This document shows positions 12,048 to 24,712 of a stretch of 64,000 bases of DNA, one piece after another. This stretch comes from Isoetes taiwanensis (lineage: Eukaryota; Streptophyta; Lycopodiopsida; Isoetales; Isoetaceae): assembly GCA_021234155.1 (NCBI GenBank), contig JAJEKV010000011.1, positions 17,252,677-17,316,676 of the forward strand, given 5' to 3'. The position numbers were made by a program, and so were the translations under genes. Each line of letters begins with the position of its first letter. The stretch's first letter is position 1. The notes under the pieces are model-generated. The model made no database searches and had not been told where the DNA came from. It was given only the letters and a program-made list of their open reading frames with translations.

Positions 12048-14240
12048 TCAGGCCCCTCTTGAGAATCTCCATTCATTGCAGGCAAGACATCGATCTGAGG
12101 ATGCCTCATTTTCCAGAGTACAAAATTTACATCTCCAAATCCTGGATTTCTTTCTACTGTCCAAATCTTGTGCTCCGCAAGCACCACACACTGGGGCAAG
12201 CGGCTGCAATAGCACACAGCATCCCTTCATAAATGACAGCAAAACTCAAGCAAAGAGTATTGAACATGTGAAGCACACTACCATATAAAAGAAGTGCAGG
12301 ACTGGCATACAGTGTCAGTAAATAGATTAGTCTAGCAATCTAATAGATACAAATGGAATTATGGGAGAATAATTTGGGGCATGTAGAATAGGGCCTTTTA
12401 ACAACAAGGCAGCAGGATTTCGCCAAACCAGCATGGAACTATATCTCCAACTTATCCCTTTTCCTGTGAATGCAATCCTTCAAACATATGATGAAAGAAT
12501 AATGAACCAGAGCAACAGGATCAGCTAAGGAATAATGGTTGCTCCTAGAAATTGCCTTCCATGACAGTGTGTTTATGTGTATTGAGTACCAGATCGCACG
12601 AATGGCTTGCATGACACGAGTAATTGAATGGATATCGTGGTGTTACAGCCAAACTAGACATGCAAAGACAAATAAAAGCTTGTATATTAAAGGTGAGAAG
12701 TACTACTGACCGGGTTAAGAAGGGTGCAGACAGTGCATTCCCAGATTCCAACTTCCTGCGCATTGTCTATATTTGTTTTTCTAGTTGCCCCATCGTTAGT
12801 TTGCTTCTCATCATATTGTCCCAGCGTTACGTTGTTCCATAGTTGTGCTTCTACAGGGATCGAGTTCGTGAGCTTTCCTTTTTGCTGCAACTGATGAAGT
12901 ACTGCTTTCTGCAGATGCTCTTGTGCATTTATCTTCACTGGCAGTAGCCGCTGAACCACACCATATGTCATCTTGTTGCCTCCTCTCAGCAGCCATGGCT
13001 GCGGCTTGAACTGGTGTCAGTGCTTTCATAATATGGCGGTCGCCTCCAAGGCAATGAGGGCCTGGTGGCATCAGCATCCCTGCCTGCAATCTTTTCTCGG
13101 CAGCGGTTGCAATAGTGCTACGCAAACTAAGAAGAGAAGGATTGTGAGAATGCCCACCAAGTCGTTTTCCAAATCCTCCAAAATCTTTCTGGGAACCAGT
13201 AACACCCTTTGCAATAAGGTCTTCGCATTCCTGAAACATACACTTGGTGAGGTTGGCATCTTTGAGCAGCAAAGTTCAGTTCCTCTCGTAATTTTAACAT
13301 CTTATGAACCACATGCTCACTCCTCTCAACGAATTGCTGAAGATGTTTATTATGGTATAATCCACACTTAAAAAGTTTCACAAATGATGATTCCATTTCC
13401 ATAAACGTAACATTAGAAGCTAAATGTTGGAACTGTCCCCTCTCAACAAGTTAGGTTGCTGTGATATAATCCGCACTTAAAAATTTACAAACAATAATTC
13501 CATAAAGGTAATATTAGAAGCTAAACTTTGAAACTGCATCTAACAAGCAATTTCCTACCTCAACAGTTGAAACACCGGGCTCAATGCCAACTAAGAAAGA
13601 TGAAACGTCTTTAAGAGAGATGAAACGTCTTTAATGGCTACCTTGATGGATTGTTCTTGCAATCAATTTTCTTCCATTGTTTGAAGAAAAGACCAAATTC
13701 TTAATTAAGCATGTAAGCAAGTGAATGAAGACAATAGGCGAGTGGATGAAGACAAGGAGCATACCAATGTAATCTCATCCAGAAGCTTGTAAAAATTTGC
13801 ATTATGCTGTGAATGTACATTATGGGTCAATTCATGCAGCATGGTCCCCAGAAGAGATTCGTATGGTAAAAACTCTGTCCGCCTATTATGTGGTCGCAAT
13901 CGTATCTTAATTTCCTGCCCTCCTCCTACATTTAATCCCAATAATGAAGGATTTCTGGGGCTGCCAATCAACAAAAAAAGAAGAAGCGATTACTTACTTG
14001 GCCAGATAAGATTGAAAGAAGAAAATACTAGATTTTTTTCAAGGACAAAGAAAACTATGTTGACCAGAATTCCGAAAGAAGGGTGACTCGCCAACGGCGC
14101 TTGCGCATGATGGGTTCTACTTGTTTGGCCATGGATTGAAGGAGATGATTGGCCTCAGCATCCTGGTCCCAGCCTAAAGATTTGATCTCCCATACCTTAC
14201 AGAGATAGCCGCTTGAAATTGACGCCACTTCTCCCGCCAT
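12048..14240 (-). CDS. WSS1-type WLM-domain metalloprotease (DNA-protein crosslink repair)
   Basis: Four exons on the minus strand: 14,240-14,065, 13,960-13,765, 13,230-12,711 and 12,203-12,048 (stop TGA). Exons 1-2 encode the WLM protease domain (VWEIKSL, IMRKRRW, LLSEF-C-PRNPSLLGLNVGGG, zinc-site MLHELTHNVHSQHN). Exon 3 holds the family-typical KRLGG, LGGD and LTPVQAAAMAAERR segments. Zinc finger 1 is split by intron 3 (C-x2-C, ten residues, C-x2-C only when the exons are joined), and finger 2 is CKFCTLENE...CLAC. Wss1/SPRTN-like proteases cleave proteins crosslinked to DNA in the nucleus; this role is inferred from the family. The splice sites (donors GTCAAC, GTATGC, GTCAGT; AG acceptors) restore frame at all three junctions. 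Exon 3 is 520 nt, one base too many, so the frame changes between about 12,970 and 12,810: a real frameshift, a missed intron or a sequence error. Start ATG 14,240 fits the family N-terminus. Confidence 0.85.
13349..13535. repeat. Imperfect tandem repeat in WSS1 intron 2
   Basis: Two units of about 85 bases at 13,349-13,433 and 13,454-13,535 share the order TATAATCC.CACTTAAAAA, CAAA.AAT.ATTCCAT, AAA.GTAA.ATTAGAAGCTAAA and GAACTG/AAACTG. They lie wholly inside the 13,231-13,764 intron and have no coding consequence. Confidence 0.7.
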
Positions 14241-15041
14241 CTCGAGATTCCTCTACTGGCTGAGAATGTCCGCGTTATCAGCCTTGCGGAAGTTGGGAAG
14301 CTTCTTATGCAAGCTACATTTTATCTTTTCAGGCATGCCAAGAGCTTTTTTCGATGTTTTTTTGGGGTTGCCCGAGAGGAAACCCTGGGGATGGAGGGGG
14401 GCAAAAGAGGAATATGCCATGTATATTCAGAAAGGAAGGTTGGATGAACATAAATGGATGGCTCGGAAAAGCCGTATGAACTGGGGAATAGTGACAGTTC
14501 GGTGCCCATGCATGCAACAGTCCAAGTTCTTTTCGATGGTAGAAATTAGAATGCAAAGGGGGTTGTTTTCTGATCTTTACTTCGACGCAGGCCTCCATAT
14601 TAGAATTTTACTTAACCAGAAATTTGCCGGTTTTTATGTAACCTAACCGGATATTTTAAATATCAGTCAGATCTGCCTACACTTGTTACAACGTACTGGC
14701 AAAATGCCTTCATACTTGAACTTTAGAATGAAGCTACGTTGCTTCCTCCAGCGCGCTGCCCTGTGGCCGCCGCCATGGTTGAACGAAACCAGGCCTACCA
14801 TAAAATGAGGAAAAAAAAACTAACCTAAAAAATAAAGAAAATAATAATAGAGCATAAAAAATAGCACGTTTACGAAAAATGAAGAAAATATAATAGATAA
14901 AGCATACAAATTTTCAGACACAAATATATGTTGGCATGGAGTTTTTGGCAGCCACAAAAGACAACATTGATTTTGAAAAACAAGAAGTGACATTCACTGC
15001 ATCCAATCGTACACGGGTCGTGAATTCAAGTAACCAAATCA
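14241..15041. other. Upstream flank of the WSS1-type gene
   Basis: About 0.8 kb between the WSS1 start and the LTR element. A plus-strand open frame at 14,266-14,646 (126 codons) shows no family features and is antisense to where the promoter and 5' UTR should lie. The rest is AT-rich. No clear TATA box could be assigned to the gene. Confidence 0.4.
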
Positions 15042-15046
15042 ATCCG
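15042..15046. repeat. Left target-site duplication ATCCG
   Basis: ATCCG directly precedes the 5' LTR (TGTGACG...) and is repeated exactly at 24,713-24,717 after the 3' LTR (...CGTCACA). A perfect 5-bp duplication fits integrase-mediated insertion. Confidence 0.9.
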
Positions 15047-16602
15047 TGTGACGTTCCACATATTTATATGCCTTTTTGAGTATAAATACATGACACGTCA
15101 CTATGAATAATTAATGGCACATTAATTATTCATAAGCTAAGGTTAGCTATGTTAATAATAAAGGTGGAAACCTAACCCAAACCCCTAATTCGAATTTAGG
15201 GCTTATCCTAATATTAAAAAGGGCTAAAATACCAAATTAGTTAATTAATGACATGCCACGGCCCCAAATGGATTGGGCAAGGCGGGATTTCCATTTTGGA
15301 CACCCAAATTGGGGCTTTGGGGCCCCAATTGAGTAGGAACAAGTGGAGATGGAGGAGGAGGGCGTGACGGGCACCCTTGACAGCCGTCGAGATGGAGCCA
15401 TCCCAAGCCCGATTGGCCGGTTAGTCAAGTAGCTTAGGCGTGTGTTATCGTAGGGTGGCCCCTGTTGGGCACTTGTGTGTGTATTTCTTCTGTTTCTCTG
15501 TGTTTTCTATGCTTTATCTGTAGGAACTAACCCTTGATTGCAAAGGTGAGTTCTCCTTATCTCTGATTCTGTACTTGCTCTTAAATGATGGATTGGTAGT
15601 TCTTTGCATAGTATTACTCTTGAAATGGGGAATTAAGGGGGGTAGAGACCTCTGAGCCATGTTTATTAGTATGTTCCTAGGTGGATCCCTATATTTCCCA
15701 TTATTTGCGGCCTGTGCACAAGAGACCACCGGCGTGGATGCTATGGAATTGCTTTCGACACCAGGAGAAGGGCTTGGTGGTGAAGTGGGGTGGGGTCTTG
15801 CGAACATAAAAGGCTCTGGGACTCCCTACGATTGGGCTAGGCACGATGGCAGGTCATGTAGGGACCCGGGTATGTGTCTGACACTCACAGGTGAGGAGGT
15901 GTGACCCGTATGGGGCACCTGTACTGAGTGATTTAGGGGTGAGTAAAGTGGGGTATGGATCGCGGGGGGTGTTGATGCGCACGTATTCTCTCTAGCTCAT
16001 CCATGGAACATTTGTGATCGGAAGGGACACTTCCACGACACGCCTCATCGGACCAGGCTTCATGAACCACAGGTAGGCTCGAAGGGTGATACTTTGAGTC
16101 TGCATCTACGGAAGGCTATAATGATGCCATAGCATGATTGACTCATCGCAAAGTGTACCTGGGGGAGGCGGATGGAGTGGACAACCCTAGCCAGCCTTGT
16201 TCTATGCCCGATAGCCGGGGTTGTACCTCTGTCTATTGATCTCTTGAGGCCGAGCCGTCGAGTCCATCCCCCTCCGGGGAGTTTGAGCAGGGATAGAACA
16301 CGGGGTTTGGGGTGTTTTCCTTAGGATTAGATGCATATTCTTTTTGGGTTAGTACTTGGATGGATGTGCCACCCTTAATTGGTGGTTATTTATATATATA
16401 TATGATTTATGTTGTGTGCTAACATGTATTCACGCTTCCGCAACTTAGGAGTCCCATTGGCGTGGGCGAATGACACCTCAGGTGTCCTTCACCACGGGCA
16501 TCTCTCTGGATGGTCAGGAGTTAGGCGGAGGGCCTGCTCATGGTGAGTTGATTGCCCTGGTATGTATCGTCCGGGGGTAGTATATGTTTAGGGGCGTCCG
16601 CA
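15047..16602 (+). repeat. 5' LTR
   Basis: Begins TGTGACGTTCC, ends GTCCGCA. It shares the full order of the 3' LTR, including the AATTAATGGCA/TTAATTATTCATAAG region, the CTTCTGTTTCTCTGTG block and a TATATATATA run near 16,391. Many indels separate the two LTRs at CTG/CAG-rich positions (for example 16,020-16,110 against 24,098-24,190). Confidence 0.9.
15081..15088 (+). promoter_or_regulatory. LTR TATA box (TATAAATA)
   Basis: TATAAATA lies 35 bases inside the 5' LTR and is conserved at 23,172-23,179 in the 3' LTR. It is a plausible core promoter for the retrotransposon. The position close to the LTR start would imply a very short U3. Confidence 0.5.
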
Positions 16603-16603
16603 G

Positions 16604-16616
16604 TGGTATCGAGCCA
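16604..16616 (+). promoter_or_regulatory. Primer binding site for tRNA-iMet
   Basis: TGGTATCGAGCCA begins one base after the 5' LTR. It matches the complement of the plant initiator-Met tRNA 3' end (TGGTATCAGAGCCA) with one missing A. This sets the plus orientation of the element. Confidence 0.85.
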
Positions 16617-17039
16617 TGATTTTGGTTGGCCAGGAATCATAGCCCGATAGCGACCAAATCTTTAACCGTTAGTTCGGTAGTTGAGTGGGAGTTTAAGCTA
16701 GTTGGATTTGCTTAACTTTTTGGTGATTTAGTTTTGTGCTAGGTGGATGTAATAAATTGTGAGTTTTAGGAAGTTTAGGGCGATTTTGGAGGGAAAAAGT
16801 TGTGACTGGAGGACCCAAGTTTAGATGGGCCATAACTTTTTGTAGGTAGCTTAGATGAAGCCGAAAATGGTTCCAATGGATCGGGCACCTCCCAAATACC
16901 TAGGGGCCGCGTTTTTACGAGGTCGAAATGGCAACACCAAGGCGAAAAAGTCAAAGGTATTTCTTTGTCGGATAGGGTGTTTGTTTGAAAATTATTAGCG
17001 TCTCGCCTTCTGGCCTTATCGGTCCGCCATATAAAAATA

Positions 17040-17140
17040 TGCGTCCGTTTTTTTTTTTTTTTTTTTCCTTTTAGGCCGGCGTTTTGAACCCGTGACCTCC
17101 CACTTCCAACCCAACACTCTTTCCATCTTGCCAACTATCC
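17040..17140 (-). mobile_element. tRNA-derived SINE head (minus strand)
   Basis: Read on the minus strand, an A-box-like AGTTGGCAAGATGG is followed about 30 bases later by GGTCACGGGTTCAAAAC, a good B box, and then a poly-A run (the T run at 17,048-17,068). This is the layout of a tRNA-derived SINE promoter with a short body. It lies inside the LTR element, so it inserted later or was captured. Confidence 0.55.
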
Positions 17141-17223
17141 TTATATAACACAATATGTTCTACTACTTTGTTATACATATCTAATATTCTGTTTTATCCA
17201 GTTAGCAGTTCTTTCAAGAAAAA

Positions 17224-17300
17224 GGTACATCATGGGATTGAACCCCTGACCTCCTGCACCCAAGCCAATACCTTTACCAATAAGCTAACTTCTTTCTTGA
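17224..17300 (-). mobile_element. Second tRNA-like SINE head (minus strand)
   Basis: On the minus strand GTTAGCTTATTGGTAAAGG (A-box-like) and GGTCAGGGGTTCAATCC (B-box-like, a perfect GGTTCAATCC) are spaced as in a tRNA. The 5' half does not fold as a true tRNA acceptor stem by eye, so this is a SINE head or tRNA pseudogene rather than a working tRNA gene. It resembles the neighbouring unit at 17,040-17,140. Confidence 0.5.
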
Positions 17301-20300
17301 AGGGATTAACCCGTTTTCTAGTATTTATAGTGCATCTATTTCATATATAAATTAGAGGCGTGCCTTTGATAAACCCACATTGGGGAGGCAACAACTCCAC
17401 CGGAGCAAGCTCTCTCGCCATAGCCGCCGGAGTAAGCGGTCTTGCCATAGCCATGGGAGTCGACCTCTCTCTGCCATAGTCAACCGGATAACTGTTAACC
17501 ATATATAAAGCTAGTATCCCCTAGGAATAAACCGACCAAACGACACGACGTAATCTAGCAAGTCCGGCCAACTTGTTATGACAACATCAACTCACTTGGT
17601 GGGACTAATTCCGGAATTTAATTAACAACGACAGGGCAACTTTCTAGAATAGCAGTGTGTATTATATCCTTGGATATTCTTTAGGCGACGATAATAATGT
17701 CCAGTTATCGGTGTTCCTCCATCTATAACTTTAATTATTTGTTTCCTTTGGTAGATCCCTTGATAACACAATTTCTTCGGGCCTTGCCATGATCCAATCC
17801 ATACTACATTCATATGCTTTATATTAGATCTTATTCGACGTTATATAAGTAATGTTTTACAGACATAACTATAATTAACGTTGTCTCTCTCTAGTGTCTA
17901 AACCTTGCCTCATCTCAATTCCCAGAGAAAGGATTTCTTTTCGCCCAACCAACTGGGGACTGCCATGCAGCACCCCTCTAGACCATGGGTAGCTTTAATC
18001 CTACCACCCCTCACTACTTCTTCTCAATGATCGTGTTCTTTTTGTGGACCATTTTCCCAGACCACGGTACCAACTCTGTAATACGTAGTGAGTGCTTGTG
18101 TTAGAACCCCCACAATAATGTCAACACTTTGTGCCAAACTTCACCATCTATATGGATGTGATTAATTATCTGTGCCACACGCCTATTAAAGTGACAGCAG
18201 TCTACCCTCTTTTGGAGTTGTTCTCCCGTACATTCCAATGCCACCCAACCATTATTGATTACTCACCTCCTTCTAGGGTACCTAGATAAGGTCCGAGCAA
18301 AATGTTTCCAACCATTATTTTAATACCTAAACGTCTTTAGGTTCTGCAAATGAACTTACATATTCCAAAGGATTATATGAATATCCCAAGGGGTGATTAC
18401 CACCCAAAGACCTCTCAAGATAGGCCTCCTCTATTCAAAGATCTTGTGTTCAAGTCTCTGGGGGTCCGTCATATGTCCTCATGGATGCTGCCAATATGGC
18501 ATGACGTATAAATGCTATCTACCTATCTATCTATTTATTAAAAAGGTCCTTGGTGAACTCAATTCACCATGTTGTTCTAAGACATGGACGTCTTCTTCCC
18601 TAAGCCATACACCAAATCTTTAAAGAGTTTTTCAGCTCTTGCTGCCTTTCTAGCTGCACGTATATCTTTGCATGTTAGCAAAGACTAACCTTCATGTTAG
18701 GAAATAACCTTTCTATCTAGATTGTTAAATATCATGTATCAGGGTCCTTTATTCCTTCTCTTCTTCAATATGTTTTCTAAGTCTATGGTCGATTTTCAGT
18801 ATTCCGACCCTTACGCTTTTATACTGACTACATATTTCACTCTTTGGGCGTGACCTTTATTGATGGAGTCACCAATCCAATTACTCCTTTATGTATTCAT
18901 TAACCGTCTTGTGGCTTTTAAGCCGCTATTATATGCTCCCTATATTGTTAACCCACCTATCATTGGGGGTTATGATCCAACGTTGCCCTACGTCCTCGAA
19001 ATGTTAGTCATTACATTTCTCTGTCATGATGTTATACTGCTGTTCTGGCATTCCAAATGACTTGGCATCTTCATTTAAGCCATAGTCATGGCCTAGGCGG
19101 CGTGAGCCTTTGTAAATTACACAGGTCATCAAGGTGCTTGCCTTGTATTTTGTGAGCCTTTCTACAATTACCTCGTTTAATATAACCGGGCTTGTATCAA
19201 TGTTTGAGTCGTATATGTTAACTTGCACCCCATGTAACCCATGGCGTCACCTCTGCTTGGGGTCGGTATGGATCATATGGGAATGCTAGTCTTAGGTGTC
19301 TATGCAAGACACATTGAACATTTAGCGGTGCTTGCTATTAAGCTACTTATCACGGAATTGTACTATTGTACTACTCAAACCCACTACCTTAAGCTTTATT
19401 CTATTGGCGTTGACATTTTATTTCAAGTGCCAACTACCACATCATACCCTAGCATGCAGCGGATTGGCCCGGTCCTTTGCACATTTTGAGCGATATCTCC
19501 GGACCCTTCGCCGGTAACTTTGGGATGCGCTTCGTCTTTCTCTCCTTGTGTCGCCACCTACATTACCTCCCTAAGATGTTTATCGTATGTGTACATGGTA
19601 TGTACATAATAAACATATCTCCACATCCCACAATGCTAGAGCTCTGCTCTAACTTAGCTAAAGTGTAAGCTTGGTAGTTCCTTGAAACAAAACCCATTAC
19701 CTATGTATCTTTATAATGTGGCTGAGCCACCGAGCTTCTTGGGCCAGGCGTTGGCCAACTCTATGTTGCAAATCTATATGCTACCTACATTTTTGATAGG
19801 ATCCCCCGCTACTTTAACCATCCCTTTAGTGCCTTATGGTATTCCAGTCGTGTATATACACTATCATACCACCCATGGGATTATGCCATAATTCCGAAAG
19901 TTTATTACCCCAGATGAGGAGCTTTTCTAAAGGCTTCTTTCGCTAAGGATCCTTTGTATTCCATACCACTCATACTTAGTTACAATTAACCTATTTTTAT
20001 TAAGTTATCGGGGTGGACTTGACTTTTGATCAGCTTCAAATCTTTTTAGTCTTTGACTCCCTCATAATGAAGTGGAGGCACTCAAACCTCTGGTCTTCTA
20101 ATAGGGAAAACCCAATGTTTCAATCTTAGTTAGTAACAGCCATATGATTATCAATTCCTTATAAGGTTTTTCAAAGTCATAATCTCTACTTGGTCTATGC
20201 CTCAAGGCAGCGGATCCTCCACCTTCTGCCGATTATCTACAATTGTTTCCATGGTGGCGTAACTCTTAAGATATATGGACTACTAGTCTATATAATCTCA

Positions 20301-23124
20301 CTCCTTGTAATCCACACACCTCGTCTTGATTTTTATCGGGACTTGGATTGCTATGTATTGCCCTCTTTCGGTTATCCCTAAAAGTATAATCGTCAAAGTC
20401 ATCGTACTCCTTCTTTTCTTCCATCGGGGGATCGCGATATTTTATACATCTTTTAATTCCAAAACCAAATAAATACTCTCGACTTATAACAATGAAGTAA
20501 TTCATTGGTATCTAGAAACTTTAAGTAGCTAAGCTCTCATTATCGGTTATTTCAACACCGTTCCAACCATCCTCGAGATGTTTTTGAATGTAACATTACC
20601 GTATATGCTAGACTCACTCTAGAAATTATTTATCTTGATTTAAACTCTTTTCATCTCCTTAGTACGGCGTATCTAAGATAGTCAACTCAACCATTGGGAT
20701 AACTTGAATACTTATCTACGGTAAAAACACTCCTAACCCAATATCTTCGTATATAAGCATATCATTACGCTCATTCTTTAAACCTTGTTAAGTAATATTT
20801 CACTCGCCTTGTACGAATATTCTACTATCTTTTAAAATGATATACATCTGAGATATAGTAACATGTGTACACCAACCCTAACTCTAGACTCATATGTCAT
20901 TCGTTGACGTAGCCACCTATTTTGCTTGTACTATGTATGTTGTGGTTTTCACCACACCTTCTAACTCTCTAGCCTTAGGTTGCCTTGGTCCTCACGCTCT
21001 AGTCATAAATTCCATAGGGGCACATGCCACCCTAAGTTCCTAGTGGACATACTTAATGTCTACTATAGGAATTCTTATCTTCATTACTTCCGTATTCATA
21101 TATGTGAACTAAAAGTTCTAGTATATATCTTATCTTCTTTTAGTTATGTTTTACTATTAAATGCTCTAGTACACATATACCAGCGGAGTTACTCCCTCGC
21201 GATACACACGATACCAAGTCGAGCACATCCTCCTTGGTGGGATGTTCATTGAAGCCTACCTTGTTTATACTCCGGACTTTTGGTATATTCAATCGTCATT
21301 CCAAACTTTCTATATTTGAAGCGTTGTTTTACAACAACTTTCAAGCCCCTCTTAATCTCCCACTTGTAGGTGTGGGTATATTACTTTCGATGGTTGCGCT
21401 GGTCCTACCAATTGTCGTCTTCTCTTGACCTTGTGTGGCGTCGTTCCACACTAGTGTCGATCACGTTATCTGACATCTCAATGCTCCCGGCCGGACATCG
21501 GATGTGTCCATTTCCTTAATTTATATCCCGCATAATCGTCATGCAATTGACCGACGTCATTAAGCGTATCCAAGTGAATATGTCATCATCTTAATCATGC
21601 ACATGCTTGCATCGTTATTGCACACCTCAGGAACATCAATCTCCTTACGAAACGCAACGTATGCGTAATTTTATAATCCCTAGTTTATGGATCCGCATCC
21701 TCATACGATATCATTCCCTATCTTTCTGCGAATCATACCTCTATTCAAGTGGCAATAGCTATAAAATGTTGGCCCGACATTCTATGCCTGCACTATCGTG
21801 GTCGAAACCTACACTTCTAAAGTGGTTTCCCTCTCATGAGCTGGGTACTCATAATCCAGTTTCCACCTTAGTATAGTACCTCTCTAACGTGGTATATGGT
21901 AGATAATCATAAACCACTTCTTCCTCGGATATATGGTGCTATATCCAGTCTCCTTCTACGTTGAGTGGCAATATATATGCCGCATAATAAATCAATCCTC
22001 GTAATTATTAAGTCCAGATACCAAACATCGTCATACCAATTTTTCTCGAGTATCCATCCAAAATAGGGATACCTTAACACTCCTTATTCCCAACATTCAG
22101 CACTTCTACTTCAAGTAAGAGCCGGGACCCTTTCAGTCATCACCATATAACAGGCTCGGCCGACCCGGACATGGTTTCGATGCTTCTTATGCATGTCTGA
22201 GACATTTGCGCATAGCCATAGCAACTCTTGGGATAACAGCAAGGCGGTACCAATTACGTCGAATGTATATGTCATTTGTACCTATATATGCCACAATAAA
22301 TATAAGAGTCTACGTATGTGTCATAAATTCTGAAAATAGCAATAGAATAAATAAAGTAATTCAAATGTAGGAATAGCGAGACTTAGATTAGGTTACAACA
22401 AGGTTATGAATAATAAATCATGAAGAGCGTGCATGCGTACTTAATATTAAAGTATATAGGTAAAATGTCCGAATCTGATTACAATATATAATTGTATTAA
22501 AGGGTAACTATAAGCGTGAAGGGCACTGTTAAACACTGAGGATAGGAACATACGAGTTCTTAAAATTGTAACAAAATAGGAACACAAAATTTTGCTACAA
22601 AATTAAATTAGGGCTGGCTGTAATAAAATGAATTACAAAGTCAAACGGGAATATAATACACATATACACAGAAGTTAATATCATTAGGCCCGACTTTCTA
22701 CTAAACATTTTGAGGTTAATAACTACGTATTATAATATAACAACAAATAGAAGTTCTTTATATCTATACACATCTTTAATATATAATCGGTTTTTGTATG
22801 TATAGAAAAGAATGATTTCTAAAATAGATAGACTGTGAACTCGTCACCACGAATGAAACAGTGAGACTTCCACAAACCTTGACTGTTGACTTTTCACAGT
22901 CCTAAGTCATGATCATCTCTGATCTATACCTCTACCTTTTATATTCCAGAGTTACAAATTCCACATTACAAGTCATTTCAAACTTAATCACTTTGAACAT
23001 GACAACGTCTGTGTGACTTATAATCTCACGCTATCTCTCTAAGGAGGGGAGTCTTCCTTCCAATGTACGATGTGTTGCCCCGCAACAAAGAGTAGTCTTG
23101 ATCTTTGAGGGCGACATCATTTTT

Positions 23125-23137
23125 AAGGTGGGGAGAA
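23125..23137 (+). promoter_or_regulatory. Polypurine tract
   Basis: AAGGTGGGGAGAA directly precedes the 3' LTR TGTGACG. Its position and purine content fit the plus-strand primer of an LTR retrotransposon. Confidence 0.85.
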
Positions 23138-24712
23138 TGTGACGTTCCACATATTTATACGCCTTTTTGAGTATAAATACATGACACATCACTATGAATA
23201 ATTAATGGCATATTAATTATTCATAAGCTAAGGTTAGCTATGTTAATAATTAAATTATAAAGGTGGAAACCTAACCCAAAACCCTAATTCGAATTTAGGG
23301 CTTATCCTAATATTAAAAAGGGCTAAAATACCAAATTAGTTAATTAATGACATGCCACCTGGCCCCAAATCGATTGGGCAAGGCGGGGATTTCCATTTTG
23401 GATACCCAAATTAGGGCTTTGGGGCCCCAATTGAATTAGGAGCAATTGGAGATGGAGGAGGAGGATGCGAGCCAAGCACCCTTGACAAATCGAGATGGAG
23501 CCATCCCAAGCCGGGTCGGCCCGGTTAGTCCGTAGCTTAGTTGTGTTATCGTAGGGGTGGCCCATTTGGGCACTTGTTTGTGTGTATTTCTTCTGTTTCT
23601 CTGTGTTCTCTATGCTTTGCTTTACGTAGGAACTAACCCTTGATTGCAAAGGTGAGTTCTCCTTATCTCGATTCTGTACTTGCTCTTAAATGATGGATTG
23701 ATAGTTCTTTGCATAGTATTACTCTTGAAATGGGGGGATTAAGGGGGGTAGAGACCTCTGAGCCATGTTTATTAGTATGCTCCTAGGTGGATCCCTGTAT
23801 TTCCCATTATTTGCGGCCTGTGCACAAGAGACCACCGAGCCGTGGATGCTATGGAATTGCTCAGCACCAGAGAAGGGACGCAGTGGTGAAGTGAGGGTGG
23901 GGTCTTGCACGAACATAGAAGGCTCCTGGGACTCAGTGGGCTAGGCCTGGGGGCCGGGTATGGGTCTGACACTCCCTGGGTGCAGAGGTGTGACCTGTAT
24001 GGGGCACCATGTACTTTGAGTAGATTTAGGGTGAGTAAGTCGGGTATGGATGCGGGGGTCGCTGATGCGACACGTATTCTCTAGCTCACCCATGGAACCG
24101 CTGTGATCCTGGAAGGGGACACTTCCCTGACCTGCCTCATCGGACCAGGGCTTCATGAACCCTGGAGTAGGCTCGAAGGGTGATACCTTGAGTCTGCGTC
24201 TCTGGAAGGCTATAGTGATGCCATAGCATGATTCGACTCATCGCAAAAGTGTGCACGGGAGGGGGCGGATGGAGTGGACAACCCTAGCCCTTTGTTCTAT
24301 GCCGACCAGCGCCGGGTTGTACCTCAATGCGTTGATCTCTTGAGACCGAGTCGTCAGTCCATTCTCACATGAGTCTGAACCGGGATAGAACCTGGGGTTT
24401 GGGGTGTTTTCCTTAGGATTAGATGCATATTCTTTGCCGTTAGTACTTGGATGGATGTGCCACCCTTCGTGGTGGTTATTTATATATATATGATTTATGT
24501 TGTGTGCTAACATGTATTCACGCTTCCGCAACTTAGGAGTCCCATTGAAGGCGTGGGCCGAATGACACCTCCGTGTCCTTCACCCGGGCATCTCTCTACG
24601 GATGGTCTGAGTTAGACGGAGGGCCCTGCTCATGGTGAGTTGATTGCCATGGGAGGGGGAAGTCCCTGTATGTATACGTCCAGAGCGCCGTATATGTTCA
24701 GGGAGCGTCACA
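23138..24712 (+). repeat. 3' LTR
   Basis: TGTGACGTTCC to AGCGTCACA, followed by the ATCCG duplication. Its last 12 bases and the following flank match window positions 1 onward, showing that the LTR end was included in the 5.1-kb duplication. Confidence 0.9.

Larger units (their letters stand above)
16617..23124 (+). other. LTR element interior without recognisable genes
   Basis: From 17,350 to 23,100 the plus strand has pyrimidine-rich short open frames (for example 18,860-19,060, 19,241-19,489, 19,682-19,891 and 21,607-21,876). None contains a retroviral motif, and codon use is not protein-like. Minus-strand frames are equally poor. Either the coding region was replaced by unrelated DNA, as in LARDs, or it has decayed beyond recognition. 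Confidence 0.6.
15047..24712 (+). mobile_element. LTR retrotransposon, structurally complete, no visible gag-pol (LARD-like)
   Basis: A 9.67-kb element bounded by ATCCG duplications, with 1,556- and 1,575-bp LTRs starting TGTGACGTTCC and ending CA, a PBS at 16,604 and a PPT ending at 23,137, all plus-oriented. The 6.5-kb interior is rich in short T- and C-rich open frames. I find no protease, RT (no xxDD block), RNase H or integrase motif, so it probably depends on another element's proteins. SINE-like pieces sit at 17,040-17,300. The LTRs are similar but differ by many small indels in their GC-rich halves, so age cannot be read safely by eye. It inserted into the same sequence that forms the 5.1-kb duplicated block. 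Confidence 0.9.

Noticed and set aside
12973-13371. 132-codon plus-strand ORF
   Set aside because: It is antisense to WSS1 exon 3, whose family motifs are clear on the minus strand.
14266-14646. 126-codon plus-strand ORF as a gene
   Set aside because: No family features. It overlaps the upstream flank of the minus-strand WSS1-type gene and looks like a chance frame.
17224-17300. Functional tRNA gene
   Set aside because: A and B boxes are good, but the acceptor stem does not pair. SINE-like is the safer reading.
18393-21876. Series of plus-strand ORFs inside the LTR element
   Set aside because: Short, with no motif in common with gag or pol; a by-product of a pyrimidine-rich strand.
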